Assembly: GCF_010586825.1 (NCBI RefSeq)
Contig: NZ_JAAAGB010000007.1
Span: forward strand, 124,001-188,000
Length of the DNA: 64,000 bases
Source of the DNA: Draconibacterium mangrovi
GTDB taxonomy: Bacteria > Bacteroidota > Bacteroidia > Bacteroidales > Prolixibacteraceae
Reading direction: 5' to 3'
The notes under the pieces were generated by a model. It did not search any database and had not been told where the DNA came from. It saw only the letters and a program-made list of their open reading frames with translations. A program made the position numbers and the translations under genes. Shown piece by piece: positions 47,500-56,647 of the stretch (its first letter is position 1; every line of letters begins with the position of its first letter).

Positions 47500-50400
47500 T
47501 TACTTACAAAGCGGATCAACACCGATAGTGCCAACCAAATCTTTCAGGTACTGTTTCGATTCTACATTTTTCAGGCGCTCTTTTGCTTTTGCCAATCGAC
47601 CATCAATATCCATTTCGGCAACCAGCGTAGCGTTATTTTCGTTGTTTTTAAAGTCCTCGAGGTAACCGATTTGCTCAACAAGGAAAGCAATATCCTTGTC
47701 CTGCTTTAGTTTCAGGCGGGCTTTATACCAGTCGCTTTTTAGTACCTCTTCCCTTTCGAATAGTTTACGCAGCTCCGGATCGCTGATATCTTTACCTTCA
47801 TAATGGCCATAAGCCATAACATGCAGCAACACTTTCAGCGGCGGGATAGCAGACTCAACACTTCCATCCTCAAAGAATGGCAGCGCAGCTCGTTGCATGG
47901 CTTCGGTAATGTTATTAATACCGTCAACATAGTCGTCCATTCCTTGAAGTTCAGGCTTAAGCATGCGCTCGTTAAATACCGCCAGCGGCTCATCAAACAA
48001 ACGGTTCATACAACGGAAAGCAAAGTTTTTGGTAATACGATAGCCTAAACGGCTGGCCAATACTTTTTGCCCATTGTATTCAAAGTCTTCCAGTTTTTCC
48101 AAACAACCATTTTCAATCAGCTTCTTCGGATCGCGATCTTCAGGAACCAAACGTGCCCAGATTTCAGGAACAAGGATACTGATATCATGATCGAAACGAT
48201 TTTCCGATCCAATATAACCTGCTGCCGAACTAAATCCCTGGTATTCGGTAAGAATATACGATAACAAGGCGTTGTTCAGGTCGGTGGTTGGCACCAACAT
48301 GTTAAAAGGCCCTTTGGTAAGCGCACCTTCCAGTCCGGCACCTGTTGTTGATGGCGACTTCCCGGTAATACTTGCAACAAAATCCATAAACAATTCAGGC
48401 AACTCCTGGTAATGAATTGGATTATAAACGGCCAGCGGACGAATTCCTGCTTTTTTGTCAACCGGATTATTTCTTCGTCCGGGCAATACGGCGTTTACTG
48501 GCCAAACCACCGGATCTTTATCTTTGATTTTACGGAATAAACGCACACCAATTTCACCGAGGTATGAATCCTGTGTTTCGTCCATAAATATATTACGTTG
48601 CAGGTAACGCGGGTTCTTTGTCGGTTCGCCGTCTACAATTCGTGGGTGCGAAGGTGTAACAAAGTATTTATTGCTATCGCTTTCAGCCACTTCTTTAATA
48701 AAGCTTTTTACCGGCTTGGTATATTTCTCAAAACTGATTGCATCTTCAATCAGTTCTAAAGCATCCTCGCGGGTTAGCGGTTCATAATTCGTCAGGAATG
48801 TGTTATTATCCACAATTTCCTTTTCAGCTTCTTTATCGTAGCCTCTGATTACTGCTTCATCCGGGCGCTGGAACAAGTAACTCTCGCAGTTGGCAACCAG
48901 TTTTACACTCGGATTATTATATTCCTTATTCAAATCCTTCAAACGGTTTGACGGCACAGTAATCGTTGCCGAAATATCATCCTCGGTTTGGATTTTCATC
49001 GACGGAACAAAATCCGACCGTAGTTTATGCAAATACCAACGTCCTTCTTCGTTAAATCCAATACGCACATAACTGGCGGCAATTGGGTTGTGTTTGTAAC
49101 GTAACACATTTCCGGGGCGGCCATTTACAATTTCTACATTGAATAACTCGCGCCATTTTAATCCTTTTTCTTCGTTACCACGGTAGTGGCGTTTAACGAA
49201 AAAGGCCAGTGTGCGAACATTGTCAGGCAGGTCCTGTAAGAATTTATTGTATTCGTCGCTGTATTGATCAGACGGCGTTAATAATTTCACAGCCGAACCT
49301 AATGTGCGTTCTTTACTCAGGAACGAGCGCGACGGATCGGCATCGGGACGCACCTCTTTCCATCTGTTCGAATAATCTTTATTAATAATCTCATCCACCA
49401 TATTTTCAACCTGCTCCAGGTTTTCGATATAGAACGACCCATATTTAATGGCGTTTTGCATCGATTTGGAGATCTCCGATTTTCCACCTCCGGAAACTGT
49501 ACTTGGTTTATGGCAGAACATTCCTTCAGGTGCCGTATCAATAATACGCCACATAGCTTGTGTTGGATGTTTTACCAACTGAAATTTATGCCCCGTAGGA
49601 TGAACGTATACTTTGTTTGGCGAAAGTTTCAGACTGTAATCTTTGTTTTTGTATTTCCAGCTTACCGAACTTTTTTCCACATCGAGATCGGCGTTTTCAG
49701 GAACATAAACTACATCCGGATATTTTTTATCGATGGCGTAGTTTCCTTCCTGCACCTCAATTCGGTTTCCGAGCAACTTTTTCGCTTCTTCGAACGAGTA
49801 TGGCTGATCGAACTTTTTGGTAAAATTGGTTCCAAAAACACTGTCGCTCATGTTTCCACGCGGGAATGCAATGGCACCACCGGCATGCTCTTCTTCAACC
49901 AAACCATACAGGTTGGCCGAATAGCTGATTTGTGTTTTTATCTCCTTTTTTGAATAGCCGTAATAATTATCTGCAATAATCGTAACCACCACCCCGCGTT
50001 CATCGCGACAGGTAAGTTTAAATGCCGAACCATCGTTGTACAGCTCATTCTTGTCTTTCCAGCACATGCCGTCGCGTTTCTGACGCTCCGAAGCATCATC
50101 GTAATGTGGCAGACCAACATCTTTCTTCTTAAGCGCAGTTAGGTGTGGTGCTAAAATTATACATCCGGTGTGGCCGGTCCAGTGCTCCACATCCAATGCA
50201 GCATCGTTTACAGCCAGGTTCGGGTCGCCGGCATTACCAAAAATGGTTTCAACAAAGTCGAGGTTGCTCACCAAACTTCCCGGTGCAAAAAAGCGTACTT
50301 CCATGCTTTTTTCGCTAACAATACCGGGCACTTCAGGGCAAACCACAGGGCGCAACAACAACGACACCATTACTTTTGCTTTTTCATCCTGCGCCGATGT

Positions 50401-50973
50401 AAAAGGCAAAGTCAATAACTCATCAGTAGGTTTTAGTGCGTAATGCAGCAGGTGTGCAAAAGTAATTTTCGGCACTTCTTTTTTATCGGCAGGTACCGGA
50501 AGTCCACCACGCACAATATGGAAAGTTCCCTGTGTTGTTCGTTTATCCTTGGCAGGATTATTCAGAATACCCTGTTTTAAACGGTAAGAACTCAGTAAAT
50601 CGCTTTTAAACTCATTGCCGTTTGGTGGCAAACTCAGCTCACGAGCCATTTTTTTCTGGTTTAACACCAGGGTATTATTCGGCAAACGATAAGGCTTATT
50701 AAATTCAAGCTCTTTTAGGTAATCATCGATAAAATGCTGAATTCGTTCATCAGCCGGAGACATGTGCTCACTAAGCAAGCGCGATTTTTCCTGGAAACTC
50801 TTTACCAGGCCTTCGGTTAATTCCTGAAATTTTGAATTGGCATATTTAGTGCCCGAGTCTGAATCATCATTAAACGTAGGCTGCCCCAAGGAAGCCAACT
50901 GCAAATTAATGTATTGGATCATATCGCGGCGATCTCTTCTCGTCTGTTTAGAAGAAGCGGATTTTTTATTCAT
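47500..50973 (-). CDS. Very large conserved protein, possible PPi-type PEP carboxykinase
   Basis: A soluble 1157-residue protein with no signal peptide or membrane segment. Its length and several features recall, from memory, the pyrophosphate-dependent PEP carboxykinases of Entamoeba and Propionibacterium (about 1100-1200 residues), which interconvert oxaloacetate and PEP with phosphate/PPi. Seen directly are EEHAGGAIAFPRGNMSDSVF (about 361-380), a glycine-rich CHKPSTVSGGGKSEISKSM loop (487-505) and a closing region with MNRLFDEPLAVFNERML. Standard ATP- and GTP-type PEPCKs are half this size and have a different P-loop. The assignment is by recall and is not proven. A promoter and terminator isolate it as a single gene. 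Confidence 0.55.
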   Translation of the reverse strand: MNKKSASSKQTRRDRRDMIQYINLQLASLGQPTFNDDSDSGTKYANSKFQELTEGLVKSFQEKSRLLSEHMSPADERIQHFIDDYLKELEFNKPYRLPNNTLVLNQKKMARELSLPPNGNEFKSDLLSSYRLKQGILNNPAKDKRTTQGTFHIVRGGLPVPADKKEVPKITFAHLLHYALKPTDELLTLPFTSAQDEKAKVMVSLLLRPVVCPEVPGIVSEKSMEVRFFAPGSLVSNLDFVETIFGNAGDPNLAVNDAALDVEHWTGHTGCIILAPHLTALKKKDVGLPHYDDASERQKRDGMCWKDKNELYNDGSAFKLTCRDERGVVVTIIADNYYGYSKKEIKTQISYSANLYGLVEEEHAGGAIAFPRGNMSDSVFGTNFTKKFDQPYSFEEAKKLLGNRIEVQEGNYAIDKKYPDVVYVPENADLDVEKSSVSWKYKNKDYSLKLSPNKVYVHPTGHKFQLVKHPTQAMWRIIDTAPEGMFCHKPSTVSGGGKSEISKSMQNAIKYGSFYIENLEQVENMVDEIINKDYSNRWKEVRPDADPSRSFLSKERTLGSAVKLLTPSDQYSDEYNKFLQDLPDNVRTLAFFVKRHYRGNEEKGLKWRELFNVEIVNGRPGNVLRYKHNPIAASYVRIGFNEEGRWYLHKLRSDFVPSMKIQTEDDISATITVPSNRLKDLNKEYNNPSVKLVANCESYLFQRPDEAVIRGYDKEAEKEIVDNNTFLTNYEPLTREDALELIEDAISFEKYTKPVKSFIKEVAESDSNKYFVTPSHPRIVDGEPTKNPRYLQRNIFMDETQDSYLGEIGVRLFRKIKDKDPVVWPVNAVLPGRRNNPVDKKAGIRPLAVYNPIHYQELPELFMDFVASITGKSPSTTGAGLEGALTKGPFNMLVPTTDLNNALLSYILTEYQGFSSAAGYIGSENRFDHDISILVPEIWARLVPEDRDPKKLIENGCLEKLEDFEYNGQKVLASRLGYRITKNFAFRCMNRLFDEPLAVFNERMLKPELQGMDDYVDGINNITEAMQRAALPFFEDGSVESAIPPLKVLLHVMAYGHYEGKDISDPELRKLFEREEVLKSDWYKARLKLKQDKDIAFLVEQIGYLEDFKNNENNATLVAEMDIDGRLAKAKERLKNVESKQYLKDLVGTIGVDPLCK

Positions 50974-50997
50974 AATATTATATTTCTAGTCCTTAAA

Positions 50998-51025
50998 CAA
51001 AAATACAGAATTGAAGTTTTACCAA
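50998..51025 (-). promoter_or_regulatory. Promoter of the 1157-residue gene
   Basis: Minus-strand -7 TATTTTTG (50998-51005) and TTG at 51023-51025 about 17 bases upstream; the leader is about 20 bases. Confidence 0.6.
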
Positions 51026-51158
51026 TTGAATGAAATTTCCGAATTAACCTTAAAACAGCAATTCTTTATTGATTTGTTAACCCAAAGGTGACTTATTGTA
51101 ACAAAATGTAAAAGGTTTGCTTTCATCCGATATACGTGACTCTCCCGTCAATGTTACC

Positions 51159-51178
51159 CTTATGATATGTATCATAAG
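51159..51178. promoter_or_regulatory. 20-bp palindrome upstream of the FadL-type gene
   Basis: CTTATGATA-TG-TATCATAAG has perfect 9-bp arms. It ends 7 bases before the -33 region of the plus-strand promoter at 51185-51216. Position and symmetry suggest a dimeric repressor or activator site. Confidence 0.6.
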
Positions 51179-51184
51179 CTCTAA

Positions 51185-51216
51185 TTGATTGTAAAATAAT
51201 TTCAGAAATATCTTTG
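51185..51216 (+). promoter_or_regulatory. Promoter of the FadL-type gene
   Basis: TATCTTTG (51209-51216) fits TAnnTTTG and a TTG lies at 51189-51191, 17 bases upstream. The leader to ATG 51329 is about 107 bases. Confidence 0.6.
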
Positions 51217-51328
51217 GACTTTTATTGATTAAAATTAATAGGTAAACCGAATCAATCATAAACATATGATCGTCTGAATTATTACTAACAACCTGATTCT
51301 GTTCTACCGAAACCAAAAAATTATTACA

Positions 51329-52675
51329 ATGATACACTTAAAGTTAAAGGCTTTGCTGGTCCTTATGGCTGGTCTTTTTATTTCTTCGCAAACATTTGCA
51401 ACCGATGGTTATTTTAGTGTTGGCTATGGTACTGTCAATAAAGGATTAGCAGGTGCCGGTATTGCATTTTACCAGGGATCGCTAATTAACGGCAACCCTG
51501 CCGGAAATGTATTCCTTGGAACGGAATACCAGTTGGGAGTTAACTTCTTTAATCCGAACAGACAGTACACTGTAACCGGAGCTCCTTCGGGTATGCCAGG
51601 TACATTCGGTTTAATGCCGGGTACAGTTGAAAGCGACAGCAAGTTATTTCTAATGCCATCGGCAGGTGCCAACTGGATGCTTGGCGACAACTCCAGTATT
51701 TCTGCGGCCATATTCGGAAATGGTGGTATGAACACTGATTATCCTACTCAAACTTTCGGAGATCAAAGTGCAACAACAACAGGTGTTAACCTGGCTCAAA
51801 TGTTTGGAAATGTTAGTTACTCGGTAAAATTGGGTGAACGCCACAGTATTGGTGTTACAGGTGTTTTGGCCTATCAATATTTTGAAGCTAAAGGTTTAAG
51901 TACTTTCGGTCAGTATGGTTTTTCTGCTGATGCTAATGCTTTATCTGGAAATGGAACTGACAGCGGTTTTGGATACGGGTTCAAAATTGGCTACATGGGA
52001 CATATAACTGATAATTTTGCTATCGGTGCCATGTACCAGTCGAAAGTATTTATGAGCGAGTTTGACGACTACGCTGGTTTATTTGCCGAGCAAGGTGATT
52101 TTGATATCCCATCAAGCTGGACAGTAGGTTTTTCGTGGGAAGTAATCGAGGATCTTACCGTTATGGGAGATGTAAAGTCGATTATGTACAGCGATGTTAA
52201 GTCGATTGCCAATCCGATGAATCTTAGCGAACTGATGCCGGCTTTCCAAAATCCTGACGGAACTTACACACCTAATCCAAACCATGTTCCACTGGGTTCT
52301 GATAATGGCTCTGGTTTTGGATGGGAAGATGTTATGGTATACAAAGTTGGTGTTAACTACGCAGGAGTTGATACCTGGCAATTCCGTGCAGGTTACTCAA
52401 TTGGTGATAATCCAATCCCTTCATCAGAAGTAATGTTTAATATTCTTGCGCCTGGTGTAATTGAAAAACAGTTAGCATTAGGACTTTCTAAAGAAGTTGG
52501 AAAAAGCGGAAATCAGCTTCATGTGGCCATAAATTATGCCATGAATGGAAGTACTAAAGGCTACAACCCAATGGATTTCGACCCAACAGAGGCAATGCAA
52601 GGCAACATGGTTCCTAATCAAATGATTGAACTTGAGATGAAACAGTTTGAATTGGAACTTGGATTCTCGTTCTAA
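51329..52675 (+). CDS. FadL/OmpP1-family outer-membrane transporter
   Basis: Outer-membrane channel for hydrophobic compounds such as long-chain fatty acids, 448 residues. The signal peptide runs to about residue 25 (FISSQTFA). The mature start, TDGYFSVGYGTVNKGLAGAG, and the internal FGNGGMNTDYP and SVKLGERHSIGVTGVLAYQY match the family, including the conserved N-terminal NPA-like segment (GSLINGNPAGNVF). The C-terminal strand ends in ELELGFSF with the outer-membrane Phe. A 20-bp palindrome next to its promoter could be a site for a fatty-acid-responsive regulator, by inference. A terminator follows. Confidence 0.92.
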   Translation: MIHLKLKALLVLMAGLFISSQTFATDGYFSVGYGTVNKGLAGAGIAFYQGSLINGNPAGNVFLGTEYQLGVNFFNPNRQYTVTGAPSGMPGTFGLMPGTVESDSKLFLMPSAGANWMLGDNSSISAAIFGNGGMNTDYPTQTFGDQSATTTGVNLAQMFGNVSYSVKLGERHSIGVTGVLAYQYFEAKGLSTFGQYGFSADANALSGNGTDSGFGYGFKIGYMGHITDNFAIGAMYQSKVFMSEFDDYAGLFAEQGDFDIPSSWTVGFSWEVIEDLTVMGDVKSIMYSDVKSIANPMNLSELMPAFQNPDGTYTPNPNHVPLGSDNGSGFGWEDVMVYKVGVNYAGVDTWQFRAGYSIGDNPIPSSEVMFNILAPGVIEKQLALGLSKEVGKSGNQLHVAINYAMNGSTKGYNPMDFDPTEAMQGNMVPNQMIELEMKQFELELGFSF

Positions 52676-52723
52676 CGAATACAATTTAGCATACTCCAAA
52701 AATTTAGAAATAGTATATTTCTG

Positions 52724-52748
52724 ACCCGGGCTTTCGTCCGGGTTTTTT
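52724..52748 (+). terminator. Terminator of the FadL-type gene
   Basis: ACCCGG/CCGGGT stem with an 8-base loop and a T-run, 48 bases after the stop codon. Confidence 0.9.
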
Positions 52749-52828
52749 ATTGCTTTTTATTTTGAACTCTTCCTTGATTTAACTGTAATTATTATTTTAA
52801 CCGCTAATATTAATTTGAAAGAAAAGAA

Positions 52829-53596
52829 ATGAAGCTCATATCGTGGAATGTAAACGGAATACGTGCCGTTACCAAAAAGAACTTTTTTGAAGATTTTAAA
52901 CAAATGGATGCCGACATACTTTGTTTGCAGGAAACCAAAGCGCAGGATGACCAGGTTGCTGAAACACTGGAGCCAATAAACGGTTATCATATTTATTCCA
53001 ACTCGGCCGAAAAGAAAGGCTACTCGGGAACAGCAATCCTTTCAAAGATTGAACCTCTATGCGTTTCACGCGATATGGGAATTGATGCTCATGATGCCGA
53101 AGGCCGTGTTTTGTGTTTGGAATATGATAAGTTTTATATGGTTACTGTATATGTACCCAACTCGGGTAGCGAATTAAAACGTTTGGATTACCGGCAGGAA
53201 TGGGACCTGGCATTTTTTAATTACCTGAAAGACCTGGAAAAAACAAAACCGGTTGTGGTGTGTGGCGATTTTAATGTGGCCCACCGCCCTATCGATTTGG
53301 CGCGACCTAAACCCAATTATAATAAATCGGCCGGCTACATGCAGGAAGAAATTGATGGAATGGACCGCTATTCACAAGGCGGGCTGGTTGATACTTTCCG
53401 CCATTTTTACCCCGATGTTACCGATAAATATTCGTGGTGGAGTTACCGGGCCGGAGCGCGAGGCAAAAACGTAGGCTGGAGAATCGATTATTTCCTCGTT
53501 TCCGAAAGTTTTATTCCGCATGTACAAAAAGCTTATATTTTAAACGAAGTTATGGGCTCCGACCATTGCCCTGTAGGCATTGAAATTGCCGGTTAA
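52829..53596 (+). CDS. xth: Exodeoxyribonuclease III
   Basis: Mg-dependent AP endonuclease and 3' exonuclease of base-excision repair, 255 residues. It has all family motifs: MKLISWNVNGIRA, LQETKAQD with the metal-binding Glu35, VYVPNSGSELKRLDYR, VVVCGDFNVAHRPIDL with the catalytic Asp-Asn, WWSYRAGARGKNVGWRIDYF, and GSDHCPVG with the catalytic Asp-His. Single gene with its own terminator, upstream of hrpB. Confidence 0.97.
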   Translation: MKLISWNVNGIRAVTKKNFFEDFKQMDADILCLQETKAQDDQVAETLEPINGYHIYSNSAEKKGYSGTAILSKIEPLCVSRDMGIDAHDAEGRVLCLEYDKFYMVTVYVPNSGSELKRLDYRQEWDLAFFNYLKDLEKTKPVVVCGDFNVAHRPIDLARPKPNYNKSAGYMQEEIDGMDRYSQGGLVDTFRHFYPDVTDKYSWWSYRAGARGKNVGWRIDYFLVSESFIPHVQKAYILNEVMGSDHCPVGIEIAG

Positions 53597-53619
53597 TTCG
53601 CAAGAAATAAAATACTATT

Positions 53620-53652
53620 CAGCGGGTGAGTTTTTATTCATCCGCTGTTGTT
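53620..53652 (+). terminator. Terminator of xth
   Basis: CAGCGGGTGA pairs with TCATCCGCTG (one G-T pair) around an 8-base T-rich loop, followed by TTGTTTTAT. Confidence 0.8.
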
Positions 53653-53666
53653 TTATAAAAACGCCC

Positions 53667-53674
53667 TACTTTTG
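53667..53674 (+). promoter_or_regulatory. -7 promoter element of hrpB
   Basis: TACTTTTG matches TAnnTTTG and lies 25 bases before the predicted TTG start at 53700, with a TTG 16 bases upstream. Confidence 0.6.
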
Positions 53675-53699
53675 CAGTTTACAGTAAAAATCTGAGAAA

Positions 53700-56189
53700 T
53701 TGAGTTTCGATCCACATACTACCAATTTGCCCATCGTTGAAGTTATCGGCGAGGTAAAACAACACCTGCAAAAGGAAAACACCTTAATTGTACATGCGCC
53801 TCCCGGAGCCGGAAAAAGTACTGTTCTTCCACTCGTACTTCTTGAAGAAAGCTGGCTGAACGGGCAAAAGATCATCATGCTTGAGCCGCGTCGCCTGGCA
53901 GCCAAAACTATAGCCACACGCCTTGCCGATCTCTTAGGCGAGCAGGTTGGTAAACGGGTTGGTTACCGCATTCGTTTTGACAATTGTGTAAGTGAATCCA
54001 CGCAATTGGAAGTGGTTACAGAAGGAATCCTAACCCGCATGTTACAAAGCGACAATGCATTGGAAGGTATTGGTATGGTTATTTTCGATGAGTTTCACGA
54101 ACGTAGTCTTTTTGCTGATGTGGCTTTGGCCCTGTCGTGCGAAGCACAGCAGATTTTACGTCCTGATCTGCGCATCATGATCATGTCGGCCACGCTAAAT
54201 ATGCCACAACTTACACAGCTACTTAAAGCACCGTCAGTAGTTAGCGAAGGTCGTCAGTACCCTGTCGATATTCATTATGAAGGCGATAATGACCTAAAAC
54301 TTCTTCCTGAATTAACCAGTCGTGTAGTTACAAAAGCAGTTGAAAAACACGATGGCGACATATTGGTGTTTTTGCCCGGCGAAGCGGAAATTAAAAATAC
54401 AGAAGCCATTTTACGAAACAAACACAAAGGAATTGCCATTCATCCGCTTTACGGGCAGTTAACGCCACAAAAGCAGTTTGCTGCCATAATGCCCAGCCGC
54501 GAAGGACGACGAAAAATCATTCTTGCCACCTCCATCGCCGAAACCAGTTTAACGATTGAAGGTGTTAAAGTTGTGGTCGACTGCGGTTTTAGCCGAACGC
54601 TTAAATTTAATCCCAACACCGGCTTATCGCGCCTTGAAACTGTAGAAATAACTTTAGATTCGGCCGACCAGAGAGCCGGACGCGCCGGCCGGCTTGGCCC
54701 CGGTGTTTGTTACCGCATGTGGACCAAAGCAACACATCATCGCCTGAATAAACACCGCACCCCGGAAATTGAGGAAGCTGATCTGGCTTCGCTTGCACTG
54801 GAAATGGCTAAATGGGGCGTTGACGATATCAATAAATTAACCTGGCTAACTCCCCCACCCAAAGGCCATGTTCTGCAAGCCAATGAACTGCTGGAGCAAC
54901 TGGATGCCATTGATGATGGAAAAATTACAGCGCACGGAAAGGCAATCCATAGCCTGCCTTGTCATCCGCGGCTGGCACACATGTTACTTCTGGCGCAAAA
55001 CGATGATTTAACGGCACTGGCATGCGATATTGCTGCCATTTTGGAAGAACGCGATCCTTTACAACGCGATGCCGGAATCGATATAAATCTGCGTATTGAG
55101 GCTTTGCGCCGCTATCGCAGTGGGACATTAAAAAACAAACGATTGAAACATATTGCCAAAATTTCGGCGCAATACCAGAAAATGCTCAATATTGATGAAG
55201 ACAATTCATCAACAGATCCGTTTGAGACCGGTTTATTGCTGGCTTACGCCTACCCTGAACGAATCGCGCACGCAACTCCGGGTAACAATGCCCAATTTAA
55301 ACTGGCTAATGGAAACATCGCTGCAGCAGGGCACGAAGACGACCTGGCTCATGAAGACTGGCTGTCGATCGCAAGTGTAAATGCCCGCGATGGTGTTGGC
55401 CGCATATTCTTGGCATCGCCACTAAACCCACGCGATCTTGCACCGATGGTTAAAACTGTTGAATCCATCAGTTGGGATACAAAAAGAGGTGGTTTTTCAG
55501 CTTTTACAGAATTACGAATTGGCAGTATTATTTTGCAACAAAAACCACTGCATGATTACGATATCGACCAGAAAATAAAGGCTATTTCTGATGCCGTAAA
55601 AAAAGAAGGTGCCTGGCTGCTCGATTTTAATCAGGAAGTGGAACAATGGCAAAACCGCATAATCAGTCTGAGGCATTGGGACACAGCGAATGATTGGCCT
55701 GATGTTAGTACCAGCCACTTGCTGACAACCAACTACGAATGGCTTTCGCCTTACCTTAATGCTGTAAAAAAGCCGGAAGACCTGAAAAAAATAGACCTGA
55801 AGAAAGTGCTGCAAAATCACCTGCCTTATGAACTACAGCAATTATTGGATAAACTTGCGCCGGAGAAACTACAAGTACCAAGCGGATCAAATGTCAAGCT
55901 AAAATATGGCTCAGGAGGTGAAGCACCGGTTCTGGCTGTTCGCCTGCAGGAAATATTCGGTTTGCTCGACACGCCAACCCTTAACAATGGAAGAGTAAAA
56001 GTGTTACTACATCTTTTGTCGCCGGGGTTTAAACCGGTTCAGGTAACCGATGATTTGAACAGCTTTTGGACCAACACCTATTTCGAAGTAAAAAAGGAGT
56101 TAAAAGCACGGTATCCGAAACACCACTGGCCGGACAATCCGTTGGAAGCAGAGCCATTACGTAGCGTAAAACGAAAAAAGAATTCATAA
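53700..56189 (+). CDS. hrpB: ATP-dependent helicase HrpB
   Basis: DEAH-box RNA-helicase-like protein, 829 residues, close to the usual HrpB length. It has the P-loop PPGAGKST (motif I), DEFHERSLF (motif II variant of DEAH), MSATLN (motif III), the motif V-VI region LATSIAETSLTIEG and SADQRAGRAGRLGPG, then HA2/ratchet and the C-terminal HrpB domain (LPYELQQLLDKLAPEKLQVP). The start is TTG 53700 since no ATG precedes the P-loop region and a promoter box lies right upstream. Cellular role is unclear in most bacteria; mRNA processing has been proposed for homologues. Confidence 0.94.
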   Translation: MSFDPHTTNLPIVEVIGEVKQHLQKENTLIVHAPPGAGKSTVLPLVLLEESWLNGQKIIMLEPRRLAAKTIATRLADLLGEQVGKRVGYRIRFDNCVSESTQLEVVTEGILTRMLQSDNALEGIGMVIFDEFHERSLFADVALALSCEAQQILRPDLRIMIMSATLNMPQLTQLLKAPSVVSEGRQYPVDIHYEGDNDLKLLPELTSRVVTKAVEKHDGDILVFLPGEAEIKNTEAILRNKHKGIAIHPLYGQLTPQKQFAAIMPSREGRRKIILATSIAETSLTIEGVKVVVDCGFSRTLKFNPNTGLSRLETVEITLDSADQRAGRAGRLGPGVCYRMWTKATHHRLNKHRTPEIEEADLASLALEMAKWGVDDINKLTWLTPPPKGHVLQANELLEQLDAIDDGKITAHGKAIHSLPCHPRLAHMLLLAQNDDLTALACDIAAILEERDPLQRDAGIDINLRIEALRRYRSGTLKNKRLKHIAKISAQYQKMLNIDEDNSSTDPFETGLLLAYAYPERIAHATPGNNAQFKLANGNIAAAGHEDDLAHEDWLSIASVNARDGVGRIFLASPLNPRDLAPMVKTVESISWDTKRGGFSAFTELRIGSIILQQKPLHDYDIDQKIKAISDAVKKEGAWLLDFNQEVEQWQNRIISLRHWDTANDWPDVSTSHLLTTNYEWLSPYLNAVKKPEDLKKIDLKKVLQNHLPYELQQLLDKLAPEKLQVPSGSNVKLKYGSGGEAPVLAVRLQEIFGLLDTPTLNNGRVKVLLHLLSPGFKPVQVTDDLNSFWTNTYFEVKKELKARYPKHHWPDNPLEAEPLRSVKRKKNS

Positions 56190-56647
56190 GCGTCTATTCT
56201 ATATCCATTATGTTTTAGTTGACTTGTGCTATAACATTCAGAAATACAATGGCATCTTTCTTTCAATGAAAGCGATACCCCCATGCCCTTTATGCCCTGA
56301 TTTACCGACAAGGTATAAAAATTCAGTCCTTTACATCAGGGAAAAATTCAACAGCAAACAGGCCTCTCAATTCTAAATAAAAGAAGAGAAAAGATCAATA
56401 AACCGGAATAAAACATTCTCCGGTTTCTTTTCAATATCTATTTTCAATACTGACCAAAAGGTCATGATTCAGGCACAAACACTGTTATACTTAGTTGTAC
56501 AAAACTAAAAATCAAGAAGTTATTTTTTGCAAAATCGTTTATAATCCTTAAATTATATCAGATAAAAAATAAGTGGTCTAACTCTATATTCAGTTTAGTC
56601 CAATCGAAATTTATAAAAAGTTTTAACCCATAACTAAATCTTTGTGT
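56190..56647. other. Intergenic region between hrpB and the T9SS genes
   Basis: No gene. It contains one hairpin terminator at 56401-56430. The rest is AT-rich and shows no known element. Confidence 0.5.
56401..56430 (+). terminator. Terminator-like hairpin downstream of hrpB
   Basis: AACCGGA/TCCGGTT stem with an 11-base loop followed by TCTTTTC. It is 210 bases after hrpB, so it may end a longer transcript. Confidence 0.7.
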
